From contig JBAZOJ010000004.1 in the NCBI GenBank assembly GCA_041648755.1, forward strand, positions 1 through 44,189: a stretch of 44,189 nt of DNA. Direction: 5' to 3'. The stretch is from JBAZOJ01 sp041648755. GTDB lineage: Bacteria > Planctomycetota > B143-G9. This document shows positions 1-8,168 of this stretch, in pieces; position 1 is the first letter of the stretch; the number at the start of each line of letters is the position of its first letter. The translations under genes and the position numbers were made by a program. The notes beneath the pieces were generated by a model. The model did no database searches and was not told the DNA's origin. It saw only the letters and a list, made by a program, of their open reading frames with translations.

Positions 1-1
1 C

Positions 2-1402
2 GCGGCGGCGGCCACCGAGAAGAAGCAGAAGGTCGTGCTGGTCCGCATCGAGACCTCACCCGAGGACGTTGTCGGAATGCACGTATCGGAAGGCATCCTC
101 ACCGCCCAGGGCGGAATGACATCGCACGCCGCCGTGGTTGGACGCGGGATGGGCAAGTGCTGCGTGGTGGGCTGCAAGCAGCTCCACATCGACTACAAGG
201 CCCGCAAGTTCACGGTTGAAGGCGCCAAGACCGAGTACAAGGAAGGCGACGTCATCAGCCTTGACGGCTTTACCGGCGAAGTCTTCTCCGGCCCCATCAA
301 GCGCGTTGATCCCGAATTCTCCGGTCACTTCAAGACCTTTATGGAATGGGTGGACGCCACCCGGCAGATCAAGGTTCGCGCCAACGCCGAGACCGAGTTC
401 GACGTCGTCAACGCCCTGCGCTTCGGCGCCGAGGGAATCGGACTCGCTCGCACCGAGCATATGTTCTTCGCGGCAGACCGCATCCCCTCGATGCGCAAGA
501 TGATCCTCGCCAAGAACGAGAAGGAACGCCGCGCGGCCCTCGATGAGCTTCTGCCAATGCAGCAGAGGGATTTCGAGATGATCTTCCGCCATATGGATGG
601 CAAGCCCGTCACGGTCCGCACGATCGATCCCCCGCTTCACGAGTTCCTGCCCCACGAGCCCGCTGCCCAGGAAGAACTCGCAAAGGAGATGGGTGTCAGC
701 GCCAAGGATATCCGCGACAAGGTCGCCCAGTTGTACGAAGCCAACCCCATGCTGGGACACCGTGGCTGCCGCCTGGGCATCACCTACCCGGAAATCACCG
801 AGATGCAGGCCCGCGCCATCCTTGCGGCCGCCGTGGTCGTGGCAAAGGAAGGCAAGAAGGTACTGCCGGAGATAATGATCCCGCTCGTCGGCCACTACAA
901 GGAGCTGACTGACCAGGAAGCAATCGTCCGCAGGGTTGCCGAAGAGGTCTTCAAGCAGTACGGCTCGCGCATCGAGTACCTTGTCGGCACGATGATCGAG
1001 GTCCCCAGAGGCGCCCTGACCGCCGACGAAGTCGCGCGTACCGCCGAGTTCTTCTCGTTCGGCACGAACGACCTGACCCAGATGACACTGGGCTTCAGCC
1101 GCGACGATTACGCGCCGTTTATCAAGGTCTATCTTGAGAAGGGCATTTACGAGTACGACCCGTTCGCCGTCCTCGATCAGACCGGCGTGGGCCAGTTGAT
1201 GGAGATGGCTGTGAAGAAGGGCCGCTCGACCCGCCCGACCCTGAAGTGCGGAATATGCGGCGAGCACGGCGGCGAGCCAAAGAGCGTCGAGTTCTGCCAC
1301 CGCATCGGCCTCAACTACGTTTCGGCTTCTCCGTTCCGCGTTCCGGTCGCAAGGGTCGCAGCCGCACAGGCCGCGATCAGGAATCCGCGCGACACGAAGT
1401 AG
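2..1402 (+). CDS. ppdK: Pyruvate, phosphate dikinase, C-terminal part (5' end outside window)
   Basis: The enzyme interconverts pyruvate, ATP and phosphate with PEP, AMP and pyrophosphate in the cytoplasm. The frame is open from base 2, so the N-terminal nucleotide-binding half lies upstream of the window. Visible are the swivelling phosphohistidine domain with GGMTSHAAVVGRGMGK (the His is the phosphocarrier) and then the PEP/pyruvate TIM barrel. The barrel shows GAEGIGLARTEHMFF, FGTNDLTQMTLGFSRDD, the catalytic-Cys motif KCGICGEHGG and the closing NYVSASPFRVPVARVAAAQA. These are PPDK hallmarks and separate it from PEP synthase and PTS enzyme I. The insertion FSRDDYAPFIKVYLEKGIYEYDPF is PPDK-like. 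The gene ends in TAG just before a strong terminator, so it closes a plus-strand unit convergent with the minus-strand genes beyond. Confidence 0.96.
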   Translation, partial: AAAATEKKQKVVLVRIETSPEDVVGMHVSEGILTAQGGMTSHAAVVGRGMGKCCVVGCKQLHIDYKARKFTVEGAKTEYKEGDVISLDGFTGEVFSGPIKRVDPEFSGHFKTFMEWVDATRQIKVRANAETEFDVVNALRFGAEGIGLARTEHMFFAADRIPSMRKMILAKNEKERRAALDELLPMQQRDFEMIFRHMDGKPVTVRTIDPPLHEFLPHEPAAQEELAKEMGVSAKDIRDKVAQLYEANPMLGHRGCRLGITYPEITEMQARAILAAAVVVAKEGKKVLPEIMIPLVGHYKELTDQEAIVRRVAEEVFKQYGSRIEYLVGTMIEVPRGALTADEVARTAEFFSFGTNDLTQMTLGFSRDDYAPFIKVYLEKGIYEYDPFAVLDQTGVGQLMEMAVKKGRSTRPTLKCGICGEHGGEPKSVEFCHRIGLNYVSASPFRVPVARVAAAQAAIRNPRDTK

Positions 1403-1424
1403 CTGATTTCAGGATAATAGGAAA

Positions 1425-1450
1425 GGGGGCTCGCGAGAGCCCCTTTTTTT
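1425..1450 (+). terminator. Rho-independent terminator of ppdK
   Basis: A perfect 7-bp GC stem (GGGGCTC/GAGCCCC) with a GCGA tetraloop is followed by seven T, 22 bases after the ppdK stop codon. On the minus strand the T run is only three, so it may only partly stop transcription coming from the gene at 1495. Confidence 0.93.
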
Positions 1451-1494
1451 GTTGAGTGCCGTGGGCAGTCAGTCGGCAAGCCCCTTGGATTGGG

Positions 1495-2976
1495 CTAATA
1501 GCCAACGTGTTCGGGAATCTTCAGTTTGTGATCCGTGAGCCCGAGGGCGTTGTTTTCGAACAGCGTCCATCCGGGGCCGAGGTAGCAGTTGACTCTCCGC
1601 CATTCCGGCGGAACATAGGCAAGGCATAGCTCGGGTTTCTCGCTGTAGTCGGGCGAAAGGAACTTCGCCGTCCTGCTCTTTTGACCGTCGCCGGTCAGTG
1701 ACCACACCGAAGTCATCGTCGTCTTCTTGTACATCGCGACGACAACGGCCTCGCACTTGGCCAGGTAGCTGTTGTACTTTGCGACCCTCGCTTCGTAGCC
1801 AGCGGAGCCCGGCTTGCCAAGAACATCGCTCCCCCAGCACTCGGGGTGGTCGTTGCGGCAGGCCATGGTCATAATGCGGCTGTACGCGGGATTCTTTGGA
1901 TCGGTCAGGGCCCGGATGTCGAACGAAGGGTAGAGCGTTGCTTCAAGCTCAAGGGCGCGGAGGTCAAGAGTAGATCTCCCTTGCTGCGACAACGTCCCCA
2001 CCAGCAATTTCTGCTTCTCCTTGGTGCTTCTGGCAGCAAACACCTCGTATCCGTAGGCGACACCGAGAAAAGCAGGTGACTTAAAGAAGGTCCCGAGCAG
2101 TGCCCCAAAGGCCTCACTGATCTGCGGCCCGCCCTTTTCCCCCGCGCCCAGAATGACCAACTGCGGCGGGAAGTTGCCCGCAGCAAGGACAAACGGGTGA
2201 TAAAGCCCCTTCAGGTTGACAGGTTCCCTGGGTGTCCCCGGCGAACGCACAACGGGATCGAGCGGACAGAAGTTGACTTCCATAAAAGCTGAAAGCGACG
2301 CGCCGTTCATCTGCCTCACAAGCCGAGGAAGATTGTCGTACCGGTTAATGACAAATGCTGCCGGCGGCCCCGGCTCCTGGCTCGCGCCTCCGAAACGACT
2401 AAGTGCCCCTCCGCGAAGGCACAGCGATGCGGCTATCCGCAACTCGACAAGGCTGTCTCTTGTCGAGGAGTAGGCCATCACGGGGGCGAACTGCTCCTCC
2501 AGTTGCTTCAGCGCTGCAACGCCAATCGCTGCTTCTGGAAGAGCGTCGTCAGGGTGTGCCACTGCGACATAGTGCGTGGCCGCTACAGCGATGTACACAG
2601 TCAGGGCCACTCGGTATTCGGCCGACTCCGCACCATAATGTTCCCGGATGGAGTCCAACTCAGGGAAGATCAGGCTCTGGAACTCCTCCAGCAGCGGGTA
2701 GATATCTCTCGTGCCCCCGCAGATCAAATCCCCGCACCGCTTCATCAGCAGGTTCGCCAGCGCCCAGACGCGCCAAGAGCCTGCGTTCAGGCCGGGGGGC
2801 TTGTTGACGGCGAAGTTGGCTGCGAACACCTCGTCCACCGTCTGGCAGAACGCATTGGGGAACCCGACTGGGGAGCGTTGAGGCACGTCTTCGGCGGATA
2901 GCAGGGCGACTAATAATAATCCAATGACCAGCAACCAAGCGGCGGAGAGGATTCTGCGTGTTGTCTGCGGTGTCAT
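1495..2976 (-). CDS. Exported protein of unknown function, 493 aa
   Basis: I do not recognise the family. Residues 9-28 (AAWLLVIGLLLVALLSAED) form a signal peptide or membrane anchor with a plausible cleavage site at LSA-ED, so the protein should act outside the cytoplasm. The rest is soluble-looking with about ten cysteines, several in the last third (MACRNDHPECWG, LAKCEAV, ELCLAYV, VNCYLGPGW), and no repeat or catalytic motif I can name. A GGAG site about 9 nt upstream supports the ATG at 2976. It is the last gene of a three-gene run of exported proteins, 18 bases after the preceding stop. It lacks the FCDK module of the cluster further right. Confidence 0.75.
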   Translation of the reverse strand: MTPQTTRRILSAAWLLVIGLLLVALLSAEDVPQRSPVGFPNAFCQTVDEVFAANFAVNKPPGLNAGSWRVWALANLLMKRCGDLICGGTRDIYPLLEEFQSLIFPELDSIREHYGAESAEYRVALTVYIAVAATHYVAVAHPDDALPEAAIGVAALKQLEEQFAPVMAYSSTRDSLVELRIAASLCLRGGALSRFGGASQEPGPPAAFVINRYDNLPRLVRQMNGASLSAFMEVNFCPLDPVVRSPGTPREPVNLKGLYHPFVLAAGNFPPQLVILGAGEKGGPQISEAFGALLGTFFKSPAFLGVAYGYEVFAARSTKEKQKLLVGTLSQQGRSTLDLRALELEATLYPSFDIRALTDPKNPAYSRIMTMACRNDHPECWGSDVLGKPGSAGYEARVAKYNSYLAKCEAVVVAMYKKTTMTSVWSLTGDGQKSRTAKFLSPDYSEKPELCLAYVPPEWRRVNCYLGPGWTLFENNALGLTDHKLKIPEHVGY

Positions 2977-2994
2977 TGGGGTACTCCGACCTCC

Positions 2995-4023
2995 TCAGAA
3001 GCCGCAATCCATCATCATGACCCAACTTGGGGACAATTCCGGCGGCGGCTCGGGATCCCAATGCCAGTGTGCCCCTGAAATGGTGTGACCGGGAGAAACA
3101 TGGAATACACTTGACGGGATTTCGCCGAAACCATCGCGGACAATGCCACAGCCACCTACCGCTGCCTCCACGCTCGGGAACATACCACTGACAGGTACAT
3201 CTGCAGGAAGCGGATCGCCAGGCAGAGGCTTCGGTGGCGGATTGCCCCAATCTGCAGAAGGGCATTCGAGAAGTTCGCTCCACGGAAGGGGGCCTTGTAC
3301 ATGTCCATGCGCACCAGCAAGAGTGTTTTCGAAGTGCCGATAAGGTAGAAACGCCGCCTCATTGAATGTCAGCGAACCTTCAAACTCCGCTGTGCAGGCA
3401 GGATTCATGTAGAGATAACCTCCGCAGGGTTGATGATCGTGTTCGATGTTGTATCCCACAGTTCTGTCACAAGTGCTCGCATGCCAGTACTGAACTTCGA
3501 TAGACTCGGAAATGTTGTGTGGTCCACGGGCACACCCGCACGTTGTGCCCGGGCAAATGTGGGACGCCAGCAGTCGGAGTTCCATTGTGAAAACGAAATC
3601 TTGAGCCTGGCCGTTGCCAAGAATGTTCGCGGGCATCTGTGGGCAAGTGAACATTACGTCATTTAAGAGATTGTTCGTAACAGCTGCGAAGCTCCCTGTA
3701 ATGTTAAACGTGGTATCTCGGATCAGAGGAGTTCCGAGCGCTCCCTGGCTGGAATGCTTGTACCGGACGAGCAATGCGCTGACGACTGTGACGGTCTTCT
3801 GAGAACATCCCCCATTCTGGTCGCAGGGCGGGGTCGCGCCGAAGTCGAAAACCACGGTGATGCCGTCGCCGGTGGCGAAACAGGTGCCGTCGATGCTCAT
3901 TTCGATGAAGCAAGTCGGGGACGTTTCATCGTAACTCCAGTCTTGCTTGATGGTTATGGCGGAGCAGTCAAGGGCCGAGGCAAACGCAATGGCAACCAGC
4001 AGTGCAACGATCTTACTTCTCAT
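2995..4023 (-). CDS. Cysteine-rich exported protein of unknown function, 342 aa
   Basis: Family not recognised. The N-terminus (MRSKIVALLVAIAFASALDCSA) is a typical signal peptide. Asp before the Cys makes a lipobox unlikely. The mature protein has about 14 cysteines, many in close pairs (CDQNGGC, CPGTTCGC), plus histidine-rich stretches (IEHDHQPC, GAHGHVQG, GAHWHWDPEPPPE). This suggests a disulfide-stabilised, possibly metal-binding surface protein, but that is inference. I chose the ATG at 4023 because AAGGAGGG lies 6-8 nt upstream; an in-frame GTG at 4029 would place that site too close. The start overlaps the end of the upstream gene by 11 bases, indicating translational coupling. Confidence 0.75.
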   Translation of the reverse strand: MRSKIVALLVAIAFASALDCSAITIKQDWSYDETSPTCFIEMSIDGTCFATGDGITVVFDFGATPPCDQNGGCSQKTVTVVSALLVRYKHSSQGALGTPLIRDTTFNITGSFAAVTNNLLNDVMFTCPQMPANILGNGQAQDFVFTMELRLLASHICPGTTCGCARGPHNISESIEVQYWHASTCDRTVGYNIEHDHQPCGGYLYMNPACTAEFEGSLTFNEAAFLPYRHFENTLAGAHGHVQGPLPWSELLECPSADWGNPPPKPLPGDPLPADVPVSGMFPSVEAAVGGCGIVRDGFGEIPSSVFHVSPGHTISGAHWHWDPEPPPELSPSWVMMMDCGF

Positions 4024-4798
4024 TAGCACCCTCCTTGTTAAAGCACAATCTCACACCAGCGGCCTGCGGCCGGACTGGCAGCAGTTTCCAACGTTGGGTG
4101 TAGTCACCTACCGTATGGTCTCTCTCCTCAGAAAAGTCACCTGCCTTGGCGGAACTCGGTACGCCGATGTTCCGATAATCGTATGCAGTCAATAGCTCCA
4201 TCCGGTTGCCCTCGAAGCAGGTGTATGGATCTCCGGTTCCTCCTGAGGAGTTGAAAGAAGGCTCATATCGGGCAGCGAAAGACATCCGGCCAGGGGTGAT
4301 GCTGTTCTTGACGGGCTCGCGACCAGGGATGTACTCGTCACCGCTCATAAATGCGGCGAGTTGCTGTGACAGAGTAGGGATGGCAAAGCTGCCGGGCCCG
4401 ACCGTTTGCGCAAGCTGGGGCGCGACTTCGCGGTTCAGGTATTCGAGCAGGATGCACAACTCGTAGTTGCTGAGGAAGAAGAACTCCTTGTACTGGCCGT
4501 GCATCCGCACGCCAAGAAGCTCCTCGAATTCGCCCCCCCGAATCGTGCGTTCAGCTATGTAAAATGACGGCACGTTTACCTTGGTGTGCTTGCCGACGTA
4601 GTCCGCGAGGCCATTCACGATTGGCGGAACAGGTTGTGCCACGGCCTCGATTAGACGGAAGACAATCCCCTCAGCAGTAAAAGTGCGCGGCGGTACTCCA
4701 GCTTCCTCCGCAGGCAGACCTGCAGGGAAGGCAAGGAAGCCAAGGAGACTCACGATGAAGAGCAAGGCGAATAAGTTACGTATCCCCAAATCGCTCAT
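4013..4798 (-). CDS. Exported protein of unknown function, 261 aa
   Basis: Family not recognised. Residues 8-30 form a signal peptide (LFALLFIVSLLGFLAFPAGLPAEEAG). The mature part contains EFFFLSNYELCILLEYLNRE and a tail with GDPYTCFEGNRMELLTAYDYRNIG. No enzymatic motif is apparent. It is the first gene of the exported-protein operon 4798 to 1495. Its end overlaps the next start by 11 bases, and a TTGACA-type promoter sits directly in front of its ATG. The three proteins probably function together at the cell surface, judging only from their arrangement. Confidence 0.75.
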   Translation of the reverse strand: MSDLGIRNLFALLFIVSLLGFLAFPAGLPAEEAGVPPRTFTAEGIVFRLIEAVAQPVPPIVNGLADYVGKHTKVNVPSFYIAERTIRGGEFEELLGVRMHGQYKEFFFLSNYELCILLEYLNREVAPQLAQTVGPGSFAIPTLSQQLAAFMSGDEYIPGREPVKNSITPGRMSFAARYEPSFNSSGGTGDPYTCFEGNRMELLTAYDYRNIGVPSSAKAGDFSEERDHTVGDYTQRWKLLPVRPQAAGVRLCFNKEGANEK

Positions 4799-4804
4799 AT
4801 GGGT

Positions 4805-4832
4805 ATTCTCCGCGCAATTGAAGCACTGTCAA
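4805..4832 (-). promoter_or_regulatory. Sigma-70-type promoter for the exported-protein operon
   Basis: On the minus strand a consensus TTGACA (4827-4832) is followed after 16 bases by GAGAAT (4805-4810), six bases before the ATG at 4798. Transcription would start at or next to the start codon, giving a leaderless or nearly leaderless mRNA. A GGAG overlaps the -10 box and would be useful only if transcription starts further upstream. Confidence 0.5.
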
Positions 4833-5134
4833 GTGCCCCGCACCGGCTTCGGCAGCGGCCTCGTCAGAACGTGGTGCCTATGTCGTAATCAGATCAAGCA
4901 ACAACCTATTCTCCAGCCCCTCTGCGAGCGGGAGAGGAGTAGTGCTGAAAGCCCCGAGCCATGTCGAGGGGGGAGAGTACGGAAACCCCGCCTCTCCCCA
5001 AATCGGCATCAAAGGGCGGGAAGAAGACATGCCGCGGGGGTCCGCGGCGCTCCCGGGGTTCAGGTCTTCAGCAAGCGACGGTGGGCGAGAATTGGGAGGC
5101 GGGCGAAGAAAAGACGAGCCGGGACGGCCTGAAA
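4833..5134. other. Intergenic region without a supported gene
   Basis: No reading frame here has a ribosome site and protein-like composition. The stretch 4915-4940 forms an imperfect palindrome (CCCCTCTGCGAGCGGGAGAGG), and GC-rich low-complexity sequence follows to 5110. It may be a degenerate dispersed repeat. No terminator with a T run was found after the gene ending at 5135. Confidence 0.4.
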
Positions 5135-5605
5135 TCAGAAAGAGAAGAGCGTCTTTTCGAACTCGGCCACAAACGCGCGCTTGCCCTTCTGGATAACCTT
5201 GTGTCCTTCGGCTTCGAGCTTTGCTTTCAGGCCGTCAAGGCCGCCGGGGAATTTGGGATTCAGTTCACCGCCTGCCTTCAGCGTCCTCCAGTACGGGGTA
5301 ATGTCCTTGCGGCCGAGCGCCGCGTCTTCTTCGGCCACCTCGGCACTGAGCCGGGCAAAGATACCGGTGGAGGTCGGGCAGGTGCACTGGGCATCGTGAC
5401 GGCGCGCAAGCTCCTCGCGCAGCACGCCGATGGTCGTCACTTTCCCCTTCGGCACGAGGCGCATCAGTTCGTCAACCTCGCCGGGGGCAACGATCACCAT
5501 TTTGCCGGGCTTCCACGGCGAAGGAACGTCATCGGGCAGGACAACGATCTTCGGCAGCCCTTTTTCCTCGGCCATCTTCTCGCGCAGGGATTTCTTTTCC
5601 TTCAT
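5135..5605 (-). CDS. MGMT/alkyltransferase-like (ATL) DNA-binding protein without acceptor Cys
   Basis: 156 aa. The central part matches the C-terminal DNA-binding domain of O6-methylguanine-DNA methyltransferases. VPKGKVTTIGVLREELARRH corresponds to the helix-turn-helix start (IPxGKVTTYGxIA). ITPYWRTLKAGGELNPKFPGG corresponds to the PCHRVV...G.L segment, followed by a helix ending KAKLEAEGHKV. The acceptor motif PCHR reads PYWR, so the alkyl-accepting cysteine is missing, as in ATL proteins that bind and flag damaged bases. Whether it binds alkylated DNA is inference. The start at 5605 is set by GGAGGT seven bases upstream; an in-frame ATG at 5626 lacks a site. It lies 27 bases after thiE, probably co-transcribed. 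Confidence 0.75.
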   Translation of the reverse strand: MKEKKSLREKMAEEKGLPKIVVLPDDVPSPWKPGKMVIVAPGEVDELMRLVPKGKVTTIGVLREELARRHDAQCTCPTSTGIFARLSAEVAEEDAALGRKDITPYWRTLKAGGELNPKFPGGLDGLKAKLEAEGHKVIQKGKRAFVAEFEKTLFSF

Positions 5606-5632
5606 TTGCGCACCTCCAACACTCATTCTATT

Positions 5633-6286
5633 TTAGTTTTGCTGACCGCATTTCGCCCGTGCCCTGTCGATCTCTTCGCGCAAAAGCCGCGCGGCCGCGC
5701 AGGGGTCGGCGGCGGCCATTATCGCCGAAACCACCGCGAGCCCGTTAGCGCCCGCAAGGATCACCTCGCCTGCATTGGAGGCGTTGATTCCGCCAATTGC
5801 GACTAACGGCAGACGGACCGCGTCCCGAATCCGCCGCAGGCCGTCCAGTCCCACGGCGGGCGGGGTGTCTGTCTTGGTGGGGGTACTGAACACGGGGCTG
5901 ATGCCAAGATAGTCCGCACCGTCGCGCTCTGCTGCCAGGGCCTCATCCACGCTGGAGACGGAAATCCCGATGATAATGTCAGGGGCAATACGCCGCGCCT
6001 GCGAGCAGGCCAGATCGCCCTGCCCCAGGTGGACGCCAGCCGCGCCGCAGGCAAGTGCAACTTCCAGCCGGTCGTTAATGATCAGGGGAACGCCGCGGTT
6101 GTCAGTCATGGATTTGAGTTGGATCGCCTGCCTGAGCAGGCACGGGCCGTCCGCGTCCTTGTCCCTGAGTTGCACAAGTGTGACTCCGCCCGCGATGCCA
6201 TGCCCCACGATATCTGCCACCGTCCGGCTCCCCGCAAGAACGGGATCGGTCACAAGGCAAAGGGAGAAATCAGCGTGCGGAATCAT
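5633..6286 (-). CDS. thiE: Thiamine-phosphate synthase
   Basis: 217 aa, normal for the family. It joins hydroxymethylpyrimidine diphosphate to hydroxyethylthiazole phosphate to make thiamine phosphate. The (beta/alpha)8 motifs appear in order: GVTLVQLRDKD, PLIINDR, GAAGVHLGQGDL, IIGISVSS, ADYLGISPVFSTPTKTDT (pyrophosphate and substrate loop), LPLVAIGGI and GLAVVSAI. It follows thiM by 14 bases. The two enzymes form a thiazole-salvage pair; no thiD or thiC is in the window. Confidence 0.95.
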   Translation of the reverse strand: MIPHADFSLCLVTDPVLAGSRTVADIVGHGIAGGVTLVQLRDKDADGPCLLRQAIQLKSMTDNRGVPLIINDRLEVALACGAAGVHLGQGDLACSQARRIAPDIIIGISVSSVDEALAAERDGADYLGISPVFSTPTKTDTPPAVGLDGLRRIRDAVRLPLVAIGGINASNAGEVILAGANGLAVVSAIMAAADPCAAARLLREEIDRARAKCGQQN

Positions 6287-6300
6287 AAAGGGCTCGCGTG

Positions 6301-7113
6301 CTACAGCTTCCTGAAACCGGATTCGATAATCCGTGCGCGCTTGGTCACCATTTCAGGTTCGAGATCGCCCAGCCGATTGAGGAGCATAGCAGCGTAGGTG
6401 CCCACGCCGGGATTGCCCTCGGCGGCAATTTCGCCCGCTATCCCAAACGCCACCAGGGCGCCTGCGGCCGCAGCCAGGGGATCGGGCTGAACCGCGCAGA
6501 ATGCGCCCGTAATCGCGCTTGCGGCACAGCCTGTCCCGGTGATTCGCCGCATCATAGGGCTTCCGTTGGCAATTGCCACGCTTCGCTTCCCGTCAGTAAC
6601 GAAGTCCACGGCCCCAGTGACGGCAACAACGCAGGATAATCTGCCTGCCATCTCCATGGCAGCCGTTCGCGCATCCTCGACCGTGTTGACCGAGTCCACG
6701 CCCTTTGTGGCGGACGTGCCGCCCGCAAGAGCCAGAATTTCCGACGCATTGCCCCGGATGACGGAGATCCGGTGTTCGAGCGCGAGTTTCCCAGCGGTCT
6801 CGGTGCGGTACCGGGTCGCCCCCGCGCCAACGGGGTCGAGCACGATGGGGATGCGCTTCTTCTCTGCTGCGGCCGCGGCAAGAGCCATAGCCGTTACCCA
6901 GGGCGGCGACAGCGTGCCGATATTGATCACCAGCGCGCTGCTGAGGCCGACGATTTCCTCGACCTCCTCGACCGAGTGTGCCATGATCGGCGACGCGCCG
7001 ATGGCAAGCAGTGCATTGGCGGTGAAGTTCATCACCACGTAGTTCGTGATGTTGTGGACGAGCGGGTTCCGGCGGCGGATCTCGGCAAGGTCGTTGGCAA
7101 ATGTGTTGATCAT
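6301..7113 (-). CDS. thiM: Hydroxyethylthiazole kinase
   Basis: 270 aa. It phosphorylates 4-methyl-5-(2-hydroxyethyl)thiazole for salvage into thiamine, feeding thiE downstream. Diagnostic segments are NPLVHNITNYVVMNFTANA, GASPIMAHSVEEVEE, LVINIGTL, VLDPVGAGAT, ISVIRGNASEILAL and the catalytic/anion-hole motif ITGTGCAASAITGAF (Cys in TGTGC). It starts only nine bases after a small membrane-protein gene (7123-7569), so it is probably read from that gene's promoter. No TPP riboswitch is visible upstream. Its first 200 bases are nearly duplicated in a truncated copy at 7851-8050. Confidence 0.95.
   Translation of the reverse strand: MINTFANDLAEIRRRNPLVHNITNYVVMNFTANALLAIGASPIMAHSVEEVEEIVGLSSALVINIGTLSPPWVTAMALAAAAAEKKRIPIVLDPVGAGATRYRTETAGKLALEHRISVIRGNASEILALAGGTSATKGVDSVNTVEDARTAAMEMAGRLSCVVAVTGAVDFVTDGKRSVAIANGSPMMRRITGTGCAASAITGAFCAVQPDPLAAAAGALVAFGIAGEIAAEGNPGVGTYAAMLLNRLGDLEPEMVTKRARIIESGFRKL
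6914..7113. repeat. 200-bp direct repeat: 5' end of thiM (second copy 7851-8050)
   Basis: The two 200-base stretches, each covering the first 67 codons of a thiM gene, differ at only two positions by my reading (t/g in the GCA(A/C)TGC region, g/a near codon 4). Sequence beyond codon 70 in the two copies is far less similar, so the identity looks like recent gene conversion on an older duplication. Confidence 0.9.
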
Positions 7114-7122
7114 ACGCCCATT

Positions 7123-7569
7123 TTACCACGATGGGCGGGCGGGTAAAGGGCTTTTGGGAGGGGGGAATGTCTCCCTGTACCGAACGAACGTCTCGAGTTT
7201 CCGCAGGTACGACCGTGCGGCCCCCCGGATCTGGAGGGGCTCGGTGGGGTCGTCCGCAATCCACTGCAGTCGGCTGCAATAGCCATGCAACTCGGCCGAA
7301 GTTGGGTGCGCGGCACTGTCATCCCTGGAAAGAAGCTCTCCAGCAGCGGCCATTCTCATTCCTAAAGGGGCCGTCAGGTCGCAGAAATCGGAGAATGCTC
7401 TGTCGAACAGAGGATCAAAAGGTCCGTGCCGTGGAACCCGCGCAAGAAAGTGCAATGCCGTGAAGATAGCGACTGCAAGAACGACCGCAACCGTCAAGGA
7501 CAACAAGGGGACATTGGGAGGCGCGTCCGGGCCGTTACCTTTCCAATGAGGGAGGCCGAAATCTCTCAT
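7123..7569 (-). CDS. Small single-span membrane protein with FCDK/EIR module, copy 1
   Basis: 148 aa, no family I can name. Layout: a short N-terminal motif MRDFGLPHW, one transmembrane helix (about residues 22-42, PLLSLTVAVVLAVAIFTALHF), then the shared helical module running from FDRAFSDFCDLTAPLGMRMA to DPTEPLQIRGAARSYLRKL, and a proline-rich tail ending PPPKSPLPARPSW. The module faces outward if the N-terminus is cytoplasmic. AAGGAAG lies just upstream of the ATG. It is the first gene of a likely unit small protein-thiM-thiE-ATL behind the promoter at 7718-7747. The closest relative is the gene at 8806-9204, which shares its 5' flank. Confidence 0.75.
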   Translation of the reverse strand: MRDFGLPHWKGNGPDAPPNVPLLSLTVAVVLAVAIFTALHFLARVPRHGPFDPLFDRAFSDFCDLTAPLGMRMAAAGELLSRDDSAAHPTSAELHGYCSRLQWIADDPTEPLQIRGAARSYLRKLETFVRYRETFPPPKSPLPARPSW

Positions 7570-7717
7570 CGTTCTTCCTTGTGCCCTTTCAGACCTCGGG
7601 TCAATTCCTCCGTTCTTGCCACTGAAAATCTCTTCGCGCGGGAGTTGTCACCGCGTGTCTTCCGGTCCGCCGCTTCGCAGGCGGCATATCATCTCGAATA
7701 TCCTTGTACTGAGGAAT

Positions 7718-7747
7718 ATTATAACTCATGTGCCAGGGATAGCTCAA
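7718..7747 (-). promoter_or_regulatory. Sigma-70-type promoter for the small membrane gene-thiM-thiE unit
   Basis: On the minus strand TTGAGC (7742-7747) and a perfect TATAAT (7718-7723) are separated by 18 bases. Transcription would start near 7711, about 140 bases before the gene starting at 7569. The promoter lies just beyond the end of thiM-like sequence in the truncated copy. Confidence 0.55.
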
Positions 7748-7753
7748 GGCGAT

Positions 7754-8050
7754 TGCCCCTGCCCCGACGGGGTCGAGGACGACGGGGACGCCCTTCTTTT
7801 CGGCGGTGCGCGCAGCGACTTCCATACCCTCGACCCAGCGGGGGGAAAGGGTGCCGATATTGATCACCAGCGCGCTGCTGAGGCCGACGATTTCCTCGAC
7901 CTCCTCGACCGAGTGTGCCATGATCGGCGACGCGCCGATGGCAAGCAGGGCATTGGCGGTGAAGTTCATCACCACGTAGTTCGTGATGTTGTGGACGAGC
8001 GGGTTCCGGCGGCGGATCTCGGCAAGGTCATTGGCAAATGTGTTGATCAT
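7754..8050 (-). pseudogene. thiM: Truncated thiM copy
   Basis: The first 99 codons match thiM from MINTFANDLAEIRRRNPLVH to VLDPVGAGA. The frame then runs about 50 codons into unrelated sequence, ending at 7601. The substrate-binding and catalytic C-terminal two thirds (RGNASE, GTGCAASA) are absent, so it cannot be an active kinase. Residues 1-70 are identical to the intact protein, but 71-99 are only about two-thirds identical (RWVEGMEVAARTAEKKGVPV versus PWVTAMALAAAAAEKKRIPI). That suggests an old duplicate partly rewritten by gene conversion. Confidence 0.9.
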
Positions 8051-8168
8051 AGGGGGCATTGTATCAGCAGAGCGTTTCCGGGCAAGGCCGTGTTCCATTC
8101 CCCCGGATTCCGGAACAAGTCCCTGCGCAGCCAGAGAACCTTGCGACGAAATGCAGGGCGCTTCTCCC

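Noticed and set aside
56..1300. Long minus-strand open frame (414 codons) opposite ppdK
   Set aside because: Exact antisense of a well-supported PPDK; no ribosome site or family motif. An effect of GC-rich codon use.
7100..7760. TPP riboswitch before thiM
   Set aside because: I looked for the CTGAGA and downstream pairing elements of the thi box and found none in the right order.
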